From the NCBI GenBank assembly GCA_903860995.1, contig CAIOSS010000044.1, forward strand, positions 1 to 6,603: a DNA stretch of 6,603 nucleotides, read 5' to 3'. Source of the DNA: an uncultured delta proteobacterium. GTDB lineage: Bacteria; Myxococcota_A; Polyangia; Polyangiales; Ga0077539. A model generated the notes under the pieces. That model was not told the DNA's origin. It ran no database searches and saw only the letters and a program-made list of their open reading frames with translations. Shown piece after piece: positions 1 to 6,038 of this stretch; the stretch's first letter is position 1; the number at the start of each line of letters is the position of its first letter. The translations under genes and the position numbers were made by a program.

Positions 1-1
1 C

Positions 2-127
2 CCCCGTACGGCCTGCCCCCGCGACGGCGGCGCCCCCACAGACCGCCCGCGCTGCGACTCCAGCGAGCTCCGTACCGGGCCCGATGGGAGCTGCGGCGTG
101 GAGGGCATCCCGGAGAGTTCCTGGTGA
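2..127 (+). CDS. 3' end of an unrecognised, possibly cysteine-containing protein (5' end outside window)
   Basis: This frame is open from the window edge to a TGA at 125-127 and gives 41 residues with mostly G/C third positions. It contains cysteines in short motifs (TACPRDGG, RCDSSE, SCGVEG) and ends in GIPESSW. Spaced cysteines with Pro, Gly and Asp would suit the tail of an exported protein, but no family is recognised. The stop overlaps the GTG start of the next frame in a GTGA arrangement, the usual sign of translational coupling. The last seven codons and the stop lie inside repeat A and recur at 1995-2020, where the cysteine-bearing upstream part is absent. Frame choice rests only on codon use and the coupled start, so it could be wrong. 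Confidence 0.35.
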   Translation, partial: PRTACPRDGGAPTDRPRCDSSELRTGPDGSCGVEGIPESSW

Positions 128-215
128 GGGTAGAGCGAGCGCAGGTGCTTCGGGTGATCGGTCGCCTGGAGCGGATGCCCGCCAGCGACGCTGCCCCGTT
201 GGATTTCCTATGGGC
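102..215 (+). repeat. Direct repeat A, copy 1 (114 bp)
   Basis: This block matches 1995-2108 in the same orientation with two mismatches in 114 bases (T/C at gggYagag and A/G at gcgcRggtg). It includes the tail of one reading frame (GIPESSW-stop), a GGAGAG ribosome binding site and the first 30 codons of the next frame. In this copy it is followed after three bases by block B. Confidence 0.93.
112..126 (+). promoter_or_regulatory. Ribosome binding site and GTG start in repeat A, copy 1
   Basis: GGAGAG at 112-117 lies six bases before a GTG at 124, which overlaps the upstream TGA at 125-127. The same arrangement is kept in copy 2 (GGAGAG 2005-2010, GTG 2017). It decides the start of the short frame that follows and implies coupled translation. 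Confidence 0.5.
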
Positions 216-254
216 TACACGCCGACTGTTCGACGAACCGGTTTGCTGTCGTGG
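124..254 (+). pseudogene. 5' fragment of an unrecognised gene starting with GTG
   Basis: From the coupled GTG the frame reads MRVERAQVLRVIGRLERM, then ASDAAPLDFLWATRRLFDE and PVCCRG. Third positions are mostly G/C up to about 254, the end of repeat B. The frame stays open to 540, but after about 254 it becomes a low-information Arg/Pro/Ser string typical of an off-frame read in GC-rich DNA. I therefore treat only the first 43 or so codons as a genuine gene start. The Arg-rich, amphipathic N-terminus resembles no family I can name. The first 30 codons are repeated at 2017-2106, fused there to a different gene. It could be a small intact protein with an unrecognised tail. Confidence 0.35.
219..254 (+). 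repeat. Direct repeat B, copy 1 (36 bp)
   Basis: This block matches 1888-1923 in the same orientation with one mismatch (C or A after GACGAAC). It contains an 11-bp palindrome, GTTCG-A-CGAAC, at 228-238. Here B directly follows A, whereas in the second locus B precedes A by 71 bases. Confidence 0.9.
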
Positions 255-550
255 CGGATGGCCGCGCGCTCGCCGACGCGCGAGCGCGCCACGTCGCGTG
301 CCCGGCTCGGCGCCGTGGTGCTCGACCTCGAGGGCACCGCCCTCCTCGCCTGGCTCACCGACCCGGCCGCGCGCTGACCGCGCACCGGTCGCGGGGGCCG
401 CAGCGGAGCGGAGCAGCCCGACGGCGGGGCGGGGGCCTCCGGGGCACTTTATCGTTTTGCGCGATGACGCTCGTGTGCGACGAATGCGCCTCGGCCGGCG
501 TGGAGGCGCATCGCTGCCCCGCCTCGCGCGGCCCAGGTGAAGGTGTGCCC
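255..550 (+). other. Gene-poor stretch, probably containing another gene shard
   Basis: No complete gene is supported. A short stretch ending at a TGA at 375-377 has almost exclusively G/C third positions and reads VVLDLEGTALLAWLTDPAAR. It could be the last codons of a broken or displaced gene, but I recognise no family. Positions 378-463 show nothing. An ATG at 464 is in frame with the lipoprotein gene and would add 29 residues (VCDECASAG and following); no ribosome binding site precedes it. Confidence 0.3.
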
Positions 551-1693
551 ATGGCGATGCGCGTGTCTGGAAGGCTGCCTCGGAGACCCGGCCCGGTGCG
601 GCGACCGCGGTCTCCCGCGGCTGTTTCGTTGCTGTGCGTGCTCTCGACGGGCTGCGCGGAGCTCGCCGACGACGACGCGCCCGTGGTCGACACGCTGACC
701 GCGCCGCGGCCCTTTTGTGAGCTGTCGCAGGGCACCACCCCGGCGCAGCGCGCGGGCTGGCAGTCGCGCCTATGGTCCGCAGCGACCGTGCAGCGCGAGA
801 TCACGAACGCCACGGCGCAGTCGGGGCTCCGTTGCTCTCCGCAGGTCGCGTACCTCGCGGTGTACGCGCGGATGACGGCGGCGCGCGACGCCGCCCGCTG
901 CACGCCGGGCGACCCGATGAAACCCACGGACCCGCTCGACGCGCGGCTCAACGACGCGCTCTCCGACGCGATGACCCGCAACTACCTCGACGTCGTGCGT
1001 CGCTGCGGGGCGGGCACGAGCGGGGCGCTCCCCGACCCCGCAGATCCTGGCGGTCTCTGGTGCGAGATGCACCGGGCCGCGCTGCGCGACAACCGTGACG
1101 CCGTCCGCGTGGCGACCGGCAGCACGGGCTTGTACCTCTCCGGTCACCTGGCGCTCGCTGTCTCGCTGCTCCCGCACCTCGACGCCGTGTGGGTCGGGAC
1201 GGGGTACGCGACCCCCGCCGCGCGCGTCGAGCGGCTCCGCGCGTTCAAGCCGACCTTCGACGCGTTCAACGAGTTTCTGGCCCGTCATCTGGACACGGTG
1301 GCGACGGCTCTGGGCGACGCCGGTCTGCTGCGCGGGTCGGCCTTCAGCGTGGCGGCGGCGCTGGGGGAGCGGGTGTTTCCGTCGGCGCTGGCCTTCGGTC
1401 GCATCCGCGACATCGCGTGGTCGCGGGGCCTGGGCCTCGCGCAGGCGATCCCGCGCGGACAGCACCCGTGGACGATCGCAGCGGGCGGCTTCACCTTCGC
1501 GGCGAGCCCGGCGCGTGCGTCGGCCGCGTGGCCCGACGATCGCGCCGTCCGCGCGCACCGTGATGCGCTCATCCGCGAGGCGCAGGAGGCGCGCGACACC
1601 CTCTCTACGCCGCTGCTCGGCGTCCTCGGCGGACACAATTTCGTCAGCCTCGGAGCTGGCACCGCGGCGCGCGCCGCGTGCCTCGCCCGCTGA
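551..1693 (+). CDS. Uncharacterised lipoprotein, 380 aa
   Basis: The ATG at 551 is preceded by GGTGAAGG at 536-543, seven bases away, and gives a basic N-terminus (MAMRVSGRLPRRPG). A hydrophobic segment (PAAVSLLCVL, residues 22-31) follows, then a lipobox-like LSTGC with Cys35. The -3 position is Ser rather than Leu, so lipidation is likely but not certain. The next residues are acidic (AELADDD), as expected after a lipidated Cys. The mature part is mostly helical in character and has further cysteines in FCELSQ, LRCSPQ, ARCTPG, RRCGAG and WCEMH, suggesting disulfides outside the cytoplasm. A conserved-looking core reads YLSGHLALAVSLLPHLDAVW. I recognise no domain, so the function is unknown. 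Codon use is consistent to the stop, and the gene looks intact although flanked by gene fragments. Starts at 464 or 557 are the alternatives. Confidence 0.8.
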   Translation: MAMRVSGRLPRRPGPVRRPRSPAAVSLLCVLSTGCAELADDDAPVVDTLTAPRPFCELSQGTTPAQRAGWQSRLWSAATVQREITNATAQSGLRCSPQVAYLAVYARMTAARDAARCTPGDPMKPTDPLDARLNDALSDAMTRNYLDVVRRCGAGTSGALPDPADPGGLWCEMHRAALRDNRDAVRVATGSTGLYLSGHLALAVSLLPHLDAVWVGTGYATPAARVERLRAFKPTFDAFNEFLARHLDTVATALGDAGLLRGSAFSVAAALGERVFPSALAFGRIRDIAWSRGLGLAQAIPRGQHPWTIAAGGFTFAASPARASAAWPDDRAVRAHRDALIREAQEARDTLSTPLLGVLGGHNFVSLGAGTAARAACLAR

Positions 1694-1715
1694 AGCAGCG
1701 CGGCGACCTGCGGCG

Positions 1716-1889
1716 GGTTCGCACCACCACGCGCTCGGCCCCCTCGACGACGCTGCGCAGCGTCGCCGCGAGGCGTTCGGCGTCGTGCTCCGCGAGCCTC
1801 TCGAGCAGCGACCGCCGCGCGTGCACCTCCGCCACGGAGCCGCGGTAGAATTCGTGGTTGCCGAGCGCGAACAGCACCGGCAACGCGAC
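1716..1889 (-). pseudogene. Metallophosphoesterase remnant with internal deletion
   Basis: Read on the minus strand, this 58-codon stretch begins VALPVLFALGNHEFYRGSVA. GNHE followed by FY is the metal-binding signature of calcineurin-type metallophosphoesterases, typically preceded by a strand like PVLFVLGN, as here. About ten residues later the sequence jumps to LLERLAEHDAERLAATL and then VVEGAERVVVRT. That resembles the helix and strand leading to the later TH(V)PP metal-binding motif of the family. Some 50 or more residues that normally lie between the two parts are missing. No start, no N-terminal DxH motif in frame and no distal histidines are present, so the fragment cannot be catalytic. 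On its upstream side it stops exactly at repeat B; on the other it ends in unrelated sequence just past the lipoprotein stop. Confidence 0.65.
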
Positions 1890-1923
1890 GCCGACTGTTC
1901 GACGAACAGGTTTGCTGTCGTGG
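1888..1923 (+). repeat. Direct repeat B, copy 2 (36 bp)
   Basis: Copy of 219-254 with one mismatch, including the palindrome GTTCGACGAAC at 1897-1907. It begins where the metallophosphoesterase remnant ends. Confidence 0.9.
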
Positions 1924-1994
1924 TGTCGGCGTGGTCGTCGTTCACGAACCTCATCGGCGCACCCAACGCCCCGGCCGGGCACGGCAGCGCATGC
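1924..1994. other. 71-bp spacer between repeat B and repeat A, copy 2
   Basis: This segment has no counterpart at the first repeat locus. On the minus strand it could encode MRFVNDDHADT, which runs on into B. That looks faintly like the first strand and D-x-H motif of a metallophosphoesterase, but the frame differs from the remnant next door and the similarity is too short to rely on. Confidence 0.3.
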
Positions 1995-2108
1995 AGGGCA
2001 TCCCGGAGAGTTCCTGGTGAGGGCAGAGCGAGCGCGGGTGCTTCGGGTGATCGGTCGCCTGGAGCGGATGCCCGCCAGCGACGCTGCCCCGTTGGATTTC
2101 CTATGGGC
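1995..2108 (+). repeat. Direct repeat A, copy 2 (114 bp)
   Basis: Copy of 102-215 with two mismatches. Its right end coincides with the point where amine-oxidase similarity begins, and its left end with loss of the cysteine-bearing frame found in copy 1. Confidence 0.93.
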
Positions 2109-2352
2109 CGTCCCGGCGGCGTACACCGGCGATGCGGTGCGCTTCCACTGGCCGAGCGCGCGGTGGTTCGACGGCTCCTACGGGTGCTGCGAGCCCGGGG
2201 CGTACACCAGCGATGTGGGCAGCGAGGCGGAGCCCATGGGCAACCTGAACTTCTGCGGCGAGCACACGAGCACCGAGGCGCAGGGCTACCTCGAAGGCGC
2301 CGTAGCGTCCGTCGAGCGCGTGGCGCGGGAGATCCGCCAGGGCGTTCGGTAA
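2017..2352 (+). pseudogene. Chimeric frame: repeat-A gene start fused to the C-terminus of a flavin amine oxidase
   Basis: From the GTG at 2017, with GGAGAG six bases upstream, a 111-residue frame is open to TAA. Residues 1-31 come from repeat A. From residue 32 the sequence matches the C-terminal part of flavin-containing amine oxidases: PAAYTGDAVRFHWPSARWF, then GSYGCCEPGAYTS, then GNLNFCGEHTSTEAQGYLEG and a closing helix ERVAREI. In intact enzymes the GEHTS and QGYxEGA segment contacts FAD near the isoalloxazine and closes the active site. The N-terminal dinucleotide-binding GxGxxG domain and substrate domain, roughly 350-400 residues, are absent, so no oxidase activity is expected. The tail shows no frameshift and has normal codon use, so truncation may be recent or the fragment may be translated. 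A less likely reading is that repeat A is itself a diverged internal part of the oxidase. Confidence 0.75.
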
Positions 2353-2406
2353 CGTCGTTGTGCGACGCTGCGCGATGTGCAAGGAGTCCGCCCCGGAGAA
2401 GACACC

Positions 2407-3267
2407 ATGAATTTCTGGGACCGCACGTGGGCGCTCACTTCGATGACCTTCGAGGTGATCAAGAAAGACCGCGAGATGCTTCTGTTCCCGCTGCTGGCGG
2501 CGGTCTGCTCCATCGTCTTCAGCGTGGCGATGCTGTTCCCCACGGTGATCACGCATCTGCTGAACGACGGCGGCTCGATGGTGTGGGGGCCGCTGCAGCT
2601 CGCGGCGACCTTCGCGACCTACTTCGGCCTCGCGCTGATCACCACGTTCTTCAACACCTGCGTGGTCTACACCACGAAGGTGCGCCTCTCTGGCGGCGAC
2701 GCGACCTTCGGCGAGAGCCTGTCCTTCGCGTTCTCGCGCATCGGCCGCATCGTGTCGTGGAGCCTCCTCGCGGCCTCCGTGGGCCTGCTGCTGAGCATGC
2801 TCGAGAACGCGGCGCGCAACGCGAAGGGCATCGGGTCCATCCTCGTGTCGATCCTGCGGAGCATCCTCGCGACGGCGTGGAACGTGGTGACGCTCTTCGT
2901 GGTGCCGGCGATGGTCTACAACGACCTCGGCCCCATCGACGCGATCAAGTCGTCGTTGGAGACGCTCAAGGGCGCCTGGGGCGAGAGCCTCGCGCGGCAC
3001 TACGGCATGGGCCTCGCGAGCTTTCTCTTCTCCCTCCCCGCGGTGATCGGGATCTTCCTCGTGGCGCTGGGCATGGGCGGCGGCGTCCCCGTGGGCCTGG
3101 GCATCGCGCTGATCGCCGTGCTGGGCGTGTACCTGCTCAGCGTGGCGCTTGTATTCAATGTGGCGAACGCGGTCTTCAACACCGCGCTCTACCACTACGC
3201 CGCGAGCCGGCAGGTGCCCGCGGGCTTCAGTCCCGAGGTGCTGCAGGGCGCCTTCCGCCAGGTCTGA
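2407..3267 (+). CDS. DUF6159-like polytopic membrane protein, 286 aa
   Basis: The ATG at 2407 is preceded by GGAGAAG (2395-2401) at five bases. A GTG at 2377 would add ten residues but lacks a comparable site. The protein opens with a short amphipathic segment (FWDRTWALTSMTFEVIKKDR) and then MLLFPLLAAVCSIVFSVAML. That is the pattern of DUF6159 proteins, in which a helix ending in xDxE(M/L)L-FP leads into the first membrane span. Further hydrophobic segments lie near residues 60-90, 113-130, 140-175 and 200-265. The C-terminus has FNTALYHYA followed by VPAGFSPEVLQGAF, which I also associate with this family. Its function is unknown. The frame is intact and uses normal codons. It starts 54 bases after the amine-oxidase remnant on the same strand; no partner gene is visible. 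Confidence 0.8.
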   Translation: MNFWDRTWALTSMTFEVIKKDREMLLFPLLAAVCSIVFSVAMLFPTVITHLLNDGGSMVWGPLQLAATFATYFGLALITTFFNTCVVYTTKVRLSGGDATFGESLSFAFSRIGRIVSWSLLAASVGLLLSMLENAARNAKGIGSILVSILRSILATAWNVVTLFVVPAMVYNDLGPIDAIKSSLETLKGAWGESLARHYGMGLASFLFSLPAVIGIFLVALGMGGGVPVGLGIALIAVLGVYLLSVALVFNVANAVFNTALYHYAASRQVPAGFSPEVLQGAFRQV

Positions 3268-3325
3268 AACTCCGGCCAATAGGAGGCCCAACGGGGCACC
3301 GTCGTCGGCACGGATTCGCGCGGGT
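3268..3325. other. Short intergenic stretch
   Basis: Nothing recognisable lies between the DUF6159-like stop and the first detectable trace of the recombinase remnant. A small GGCC/GGCC pairing follows the stop but has no T-tract, so no terminator is called. Confidence 0.4.
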
Positions 3326-3640
3326 TTACAGAGAGCCCATGATCAGCAGGACACCGTCCCGCGAGCGCTGCCAGGATCTCCCTGGACGCCGCCTTGGCGA
3401 CCTGACTCCCGCTGGGCACATCGGGCTGCGGACTGTGGGTTCGGAGCACCCGCACGAACGCCGTCACCTCCGGGCGCAGGGCGGCGTCCCGAAGAGGAAG
3501 CGCAACGCCATGATGGCGACGTTGACCGTGTTGGCGTTGCGACCCTTCACCTGGAGCAGGTGCAGGGCCCACGTCCGCACGTGCTCGGTGCCGAGCTCGT
3601 GCGGCGACTCCATGTGAAAGGCGACGAACCTCGGCAAGTC
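3326..3640 (-). pseudogene. Tyrosine recombinase (integrase) remnant, frameshifted
   Basis: Read on the minus strand from 3640, the first part is DLPRFVAFHMESPHELGTEH, then VRTWALHLLQVKG and NTVNVAIMALRFLFGT. This is the SAM-like DNA-binding domain of tyrosine recombinases, of the type accompanying IS91-like elements. Near 3485 the similarity moves to another frame (LRPEVTAFVRVLRTHSPQP, VPSGSQVAK, EILAAL). Near 3355 it moves again (RSRDGVLLIMGSL) and meets a stop at 3326-3328, where intact relatives read LYGTGLR. The catalytic R, HxxR and Y residues all lie beyond this point and are missing. Two shifts, a stop and loss of the catalytic domain make this a dead fragment. It starts next to the OrfA remnant on the opposite strand, so the two were joined by insertion or deletion. 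Confidence 0.65.
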
Positions 3641-3644
3641 CGGC

Positions 3645-3869
3645 GTGCGTGTCAGGACGTCAGAGGCTCGGCGGCGCACCTTCAGCCTCGCGTTCAAGCG
3701 GAAGATTCTCGCGGAGGCCGACGCGGTCGCCGACGAGCCAGGGAAGACCACGGCGCTCCTGCGACGGCAGGGGCTGTACGCCTCGCACCGGACCGAATGG
3801 CGTCGCACGCGTGACGCCGGAATCCTCGGAGGCGCCACGTCGCCGCGGCGGGGACCCGCGGCCGACCCG
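3645..3869 (+). pseudogene. Truncated IS3/IS911-type transposase OrfA
   Basis: From a GTG at 3645 the frame reads MRVRTSEARRRTFSLAFKRK and then ILAEADAVADEPGK. ALLRRQGLYASHRTEWRRTR and DAGILGG follow. This is the N-terminal helix-turn-helix of IS3-family OrfA proteins: RRxFxxxFKxxIL-EAD, then GALLRREGLYSSHLxxWRRxRxxG. Similarity ends around PRRGPAADP, where relatives continue with a coiled-coil leucine zipper before OrfB. The zipper, the frameshift window and the DDE-bearing OrfB are all absent, and no terminal inverted repeats are seen. The frame stays open to 4088, antisense to the end of the glycosyltransferase gene. Only the first 75 codons look like transposase. Upstream it directly abuts the recombinase remnant. 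Confidence 0.72.
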
Positions 3870-3899
3870 ACGCCCCGGGGAGCAGTCGGCGGCCGCGGG

Positions 3900-6038
3900 T
3901 CATCGGAGCACCCGCCAGACGACGTGACGACGGTCTCCGGCGGAGGCAGCGGGGGTGAAGCGCCGCGGTCGCGCCTCGATCCATTCGCGCTCGATGCCTC
4001 CGGGGTGGAGCGTCACGACGTACTCGACGCGGCCTTCGTCGAGGCGACGAAGCCACGCTTCGACGTCGGCTCCCCGATGGGCGCGTGACGGATCGTGCTG
4101 GTCGACCACCGCGCCGTCGGCCGTGACCGGGATGTAGCTCACGGCGTTCTGGAATCGCGATCCGAACAGCGGGAGCCGGTAGACGTTGTGGCCGATGCCG
4201 TCCCAGCCGAAGGCGACCGCGAGCCGGTGGGGCGCCCCGTCGTCGAGGAAGCGCCAGACGGGCCATGCGTCCACATAGGACCCGCCGAGCGAGTGAAGTT
4301 CGAAGGCCGCGCCGGGGTCCAGTCGCGCGGCCGCCTCGTAGATCGGCCAGCGGAAACGGGCACGCAGCGCCTCGACCCTCCAACCCAGCAGCAGGCTCGA
4401 CACCGTCAGGGCGAGCGCGATCCTCGTCGCCCGCCAGCGCGTCCCGGGGCCGAGCGCCGCCGCGCCCACGGACGCCACCGCGATCGCGAAGGCCGGGGCC
4501 AGGGTGAGCATCGCCCCGCGCGCCGGCGCGCTCGTCCCCATCGGCCAGGCCGTATGCAGCGAGCTCAGGAAGACCATCGCCCAGCCCGCGGTGGCGAGCG
4601 GCCCCTCGCAGCGGGCGGCCAGCACGTAAAGCATGACCGGGAGCGCGACGACGAGCCGCCCCCCCACGGGTCCCCAGATCGTGCGCTGGGCCGTGAGGTC
4701 ATCGGAGAAGACCGCCGCCAGCGGGACGGCGGACAGCAGGAGCAGGAGGAGGGCCGAGCCGCGTCGGCCGCGCTCCCGCTCGCGGGCGATGGTCCAGAGC
4801 GCGACCATTGCCATGGGCGCCACCCACGCGAGCTGCTCGCCCCAGTCGAGGCGCTCGGCCAGGTGCCGCGGCTTCGGGAGCATGAGGTCTTCGAAGAACC
4901 GCCAGGGAGAGAGCGCGTCCGGCGCGGGAGGCTGCAGGCGCGCGGCGTAGAGCAACGCGAGCTGCTCGTTGCCCGCGACGAGGGTGCGCCGCCCGAGCTT
5001 CAGCGCGAGGGGCCAGAGCGGCGATCCCGTCGCGCGGAGGGTGCGCGCATACGCGGGGAGCAACGCCGCCGCGGCGAGGCCGGACGCCGCCGCGAGGTAG
5101 TGCGCGCGCGGCCGCGTCGGGCGGTCGCCCCGACGCCACCACGCGGCGGTCGAGACCACGAGGCCGAGCGCGAAGAGCGGGATCCCGCTGAGCTTCGCGC
5201 CCGCATGGACGGACAGGGCCATGGCCGCGAGCAGGAGTTCACCACCGCCGACGCCGCGCAGGCAGCGCGCGATGAAGAAGCCGGCGAGAAGCCACGAGGC
5301 GACGACGAAGTTGTCGACGTAGCCGGAGGTCGAGATGTTGACGAGGCAGGGGATGAGACCGACCCCGAGGCCCGCCCGAACCGCGCCCCGCGTCGACGCG
5401 CCGAGCTCGCGCGCGAGAACCGCGGCCGCCACGGGCACGATCGCCCAGATCAGCGCCCCGCTGAGCGGGACCCACCCGGTGGAGCGCGTGAGCAGCATCG
5501 ACCAGGCCCAGGGGACGTCTCCGCCGCGCGGAAAAAACGTGAGGTAACCGATCTGGTCGGGGGCCCGCTCGACGAGGTCGTAGCCGTGTTGCACCCAGAG
5601 CGCGGGTCGTACGAGGTGGTAGGTGAGCGCGTCCCAGGCGAGCGGGGGAGACACCGTGCCGCGGAGCACCCGAAACGCGACGATGCTCCCCCCGCCGAGG
5701 AGAGCGCCCGCGGAGACCGGGTCGCGGAGAAAGGCGACGACGGCCGCGCGGGCGCCGTTGAGATCGTGCGCGAAGGCCGCGCGTCGGGGGAGCGAGCGCG
5801 CGAATCGGAGCGCAACGCCGAGGGCGAGCACCGCCGCGAGACCCACGACGACCGGGGCGCGAAACAGCCGCAGCGCCTCGAGCAGGTTGAACGCGACGCA
5901 TTGCAGGAAGAGCGCGGAAGTCAGCGCCGCCGCGACCCGCGCGCGCAGCGGGGCGCCCTCCGCGACGAGCGAGCGCGCGACACTCCAGGCGGCGACCAGC
6001 AGGGCGCAGGTGACAGCGGCGAGGAGGAGCGCGGGCAT
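3900..6038 (-). CDS. GT-C fold integral membrane glycosyltransferase-like protein, 712 aa
   Basis: This is a long polytopic protein with at least ten hydrophobic segments from residue 3 to about 555, then a soluble C-terminal domain of about 155 residues. After three N-terminal spans, a loop carries PPLAWDALTYHLVRPALWVQ with Trp135, Asp136 and His141. It sits where GT-C enzymes (GT39/GT83, dolichyl- or polyprenyl-phosphate-sugar dependent) have their catalytic acidic residue. Later landmarks are STSGYVDNFVVASWLLAG (Asp242) and SVHAGAKLSGIPLFALG (Lys282), matching the usual GxKxSxxP motif. I infer transfer of a sugar from a lipid carrier to an acceptor on the outer side of the inner membrane; donor and acceptor cannot be read. 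The ATG at 6038 begins MPALLLAAVTCALL, a direct first span, though its ribosome binding site is poor. The frame is intact, and the OrfA relic ends about 30 bases past its stop. No polysaccharide cluster neighbours it. Confidence 0.82.
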   Translation of the reverse strand: MPALLLAAVTCALLVAAWSVARSLVAEGAPLRARVAAALTSALFLQCVAFNLLEALRLFRAPVVVGLAAVLALGVALRFARSLPRRAAFAHDLNGARAAVVAFLRDPVSAGALLGGGSIVAFRVLRGTVSPPLAWDALTYHLVRPALWVQHGYDLVERAPDQIGYLTFFPRGGDVPWAWSMLLTRSTGWVPLSGALIWAIVPVAAAVLARELGASTRGAVRAGLGVGLIPCLVNISTSGYVDNFVVASWLLAGFFIARCLRGVGGGELLLAAMALSVHAGAKLSGIPLFALGLVVSTAAWWRRGDRPTRPRAHYLAAASGLAAAALLPAYARTLRATGSPLWPLALKLGRRTLVAGNEQLALLYAARLQPPAPDALSPWRFFEDLMLPKPRHLAERLDWGEQLAWVAPMAMVALWTIARERERGRRGSALLLLLLSAVPLAAVFSDDLTAQRTIWGPVGGRLVVALPVMLYVLAARCEGPLATAGWAMVFLSSLHTAWPMGTSAPARGAMLTLAPAFAIAVASVGAAALGPGTRWRATRIALALTVSSLLLGWRVEALRARFRWPIYEAAARLDPGAAFELHSLGGSYVDAWPVWRFLDDGAPHRLAVAFGWDGIGHNVYRLPLFGSRFQNAVSYIPVTADGAVVDQHDPSRAHRGADVEAWLRRLDEGRVEYVVTLHPGGIEREWIEARPRRFTPAASAGDRRHVVWRVLR

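Noticed and set aside
228..238. GTTCGACGAAC as a LexA (SOS) box
   Set aside because: The half-sites and spacing do not fit the CGAAC-N4-GTTCG or GTTC-N7-GTTC patterns, and it lies within a probable coding stretch.
464..550. An N-terminal extension of the lipoprotein with VCDECASAG and a downstream HRC as a zinc-finger module
   Set aside because: There is no ribosome binding site before 464, and the extension would place a signal-like segment inside the protein. The start at 551 is better supported.
770..1966. A 398-codon minus-strand open frame opposite the lipoprotein gene
   Set aside because: Arg-rich shadow. The metallophosphoesterase similarity in this area lies in a different minus-strand frame and covers only 1716-1889.
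2353..2367. Small hairpin CGTCG-ttgtg-CGACG after the amine-oxidase stop as a terminator
   Set aside because: Five-bp stem with no T-tract, too weak to call.
2101..3291. A 396-codon minus-strand open frame opposite the DUF6159-like gene
   Set aside because: His/Arg/Glu-rich mirror of a membrane protein, with no motif.
1095..3617. An 840-codon plus-strand open frame across several genes
   Set aside because: It runs in the wrong frame through the lipoprotein, the repeats and the DUF6159-like gene, and gives Arg/Pro-rich sequence without domains.
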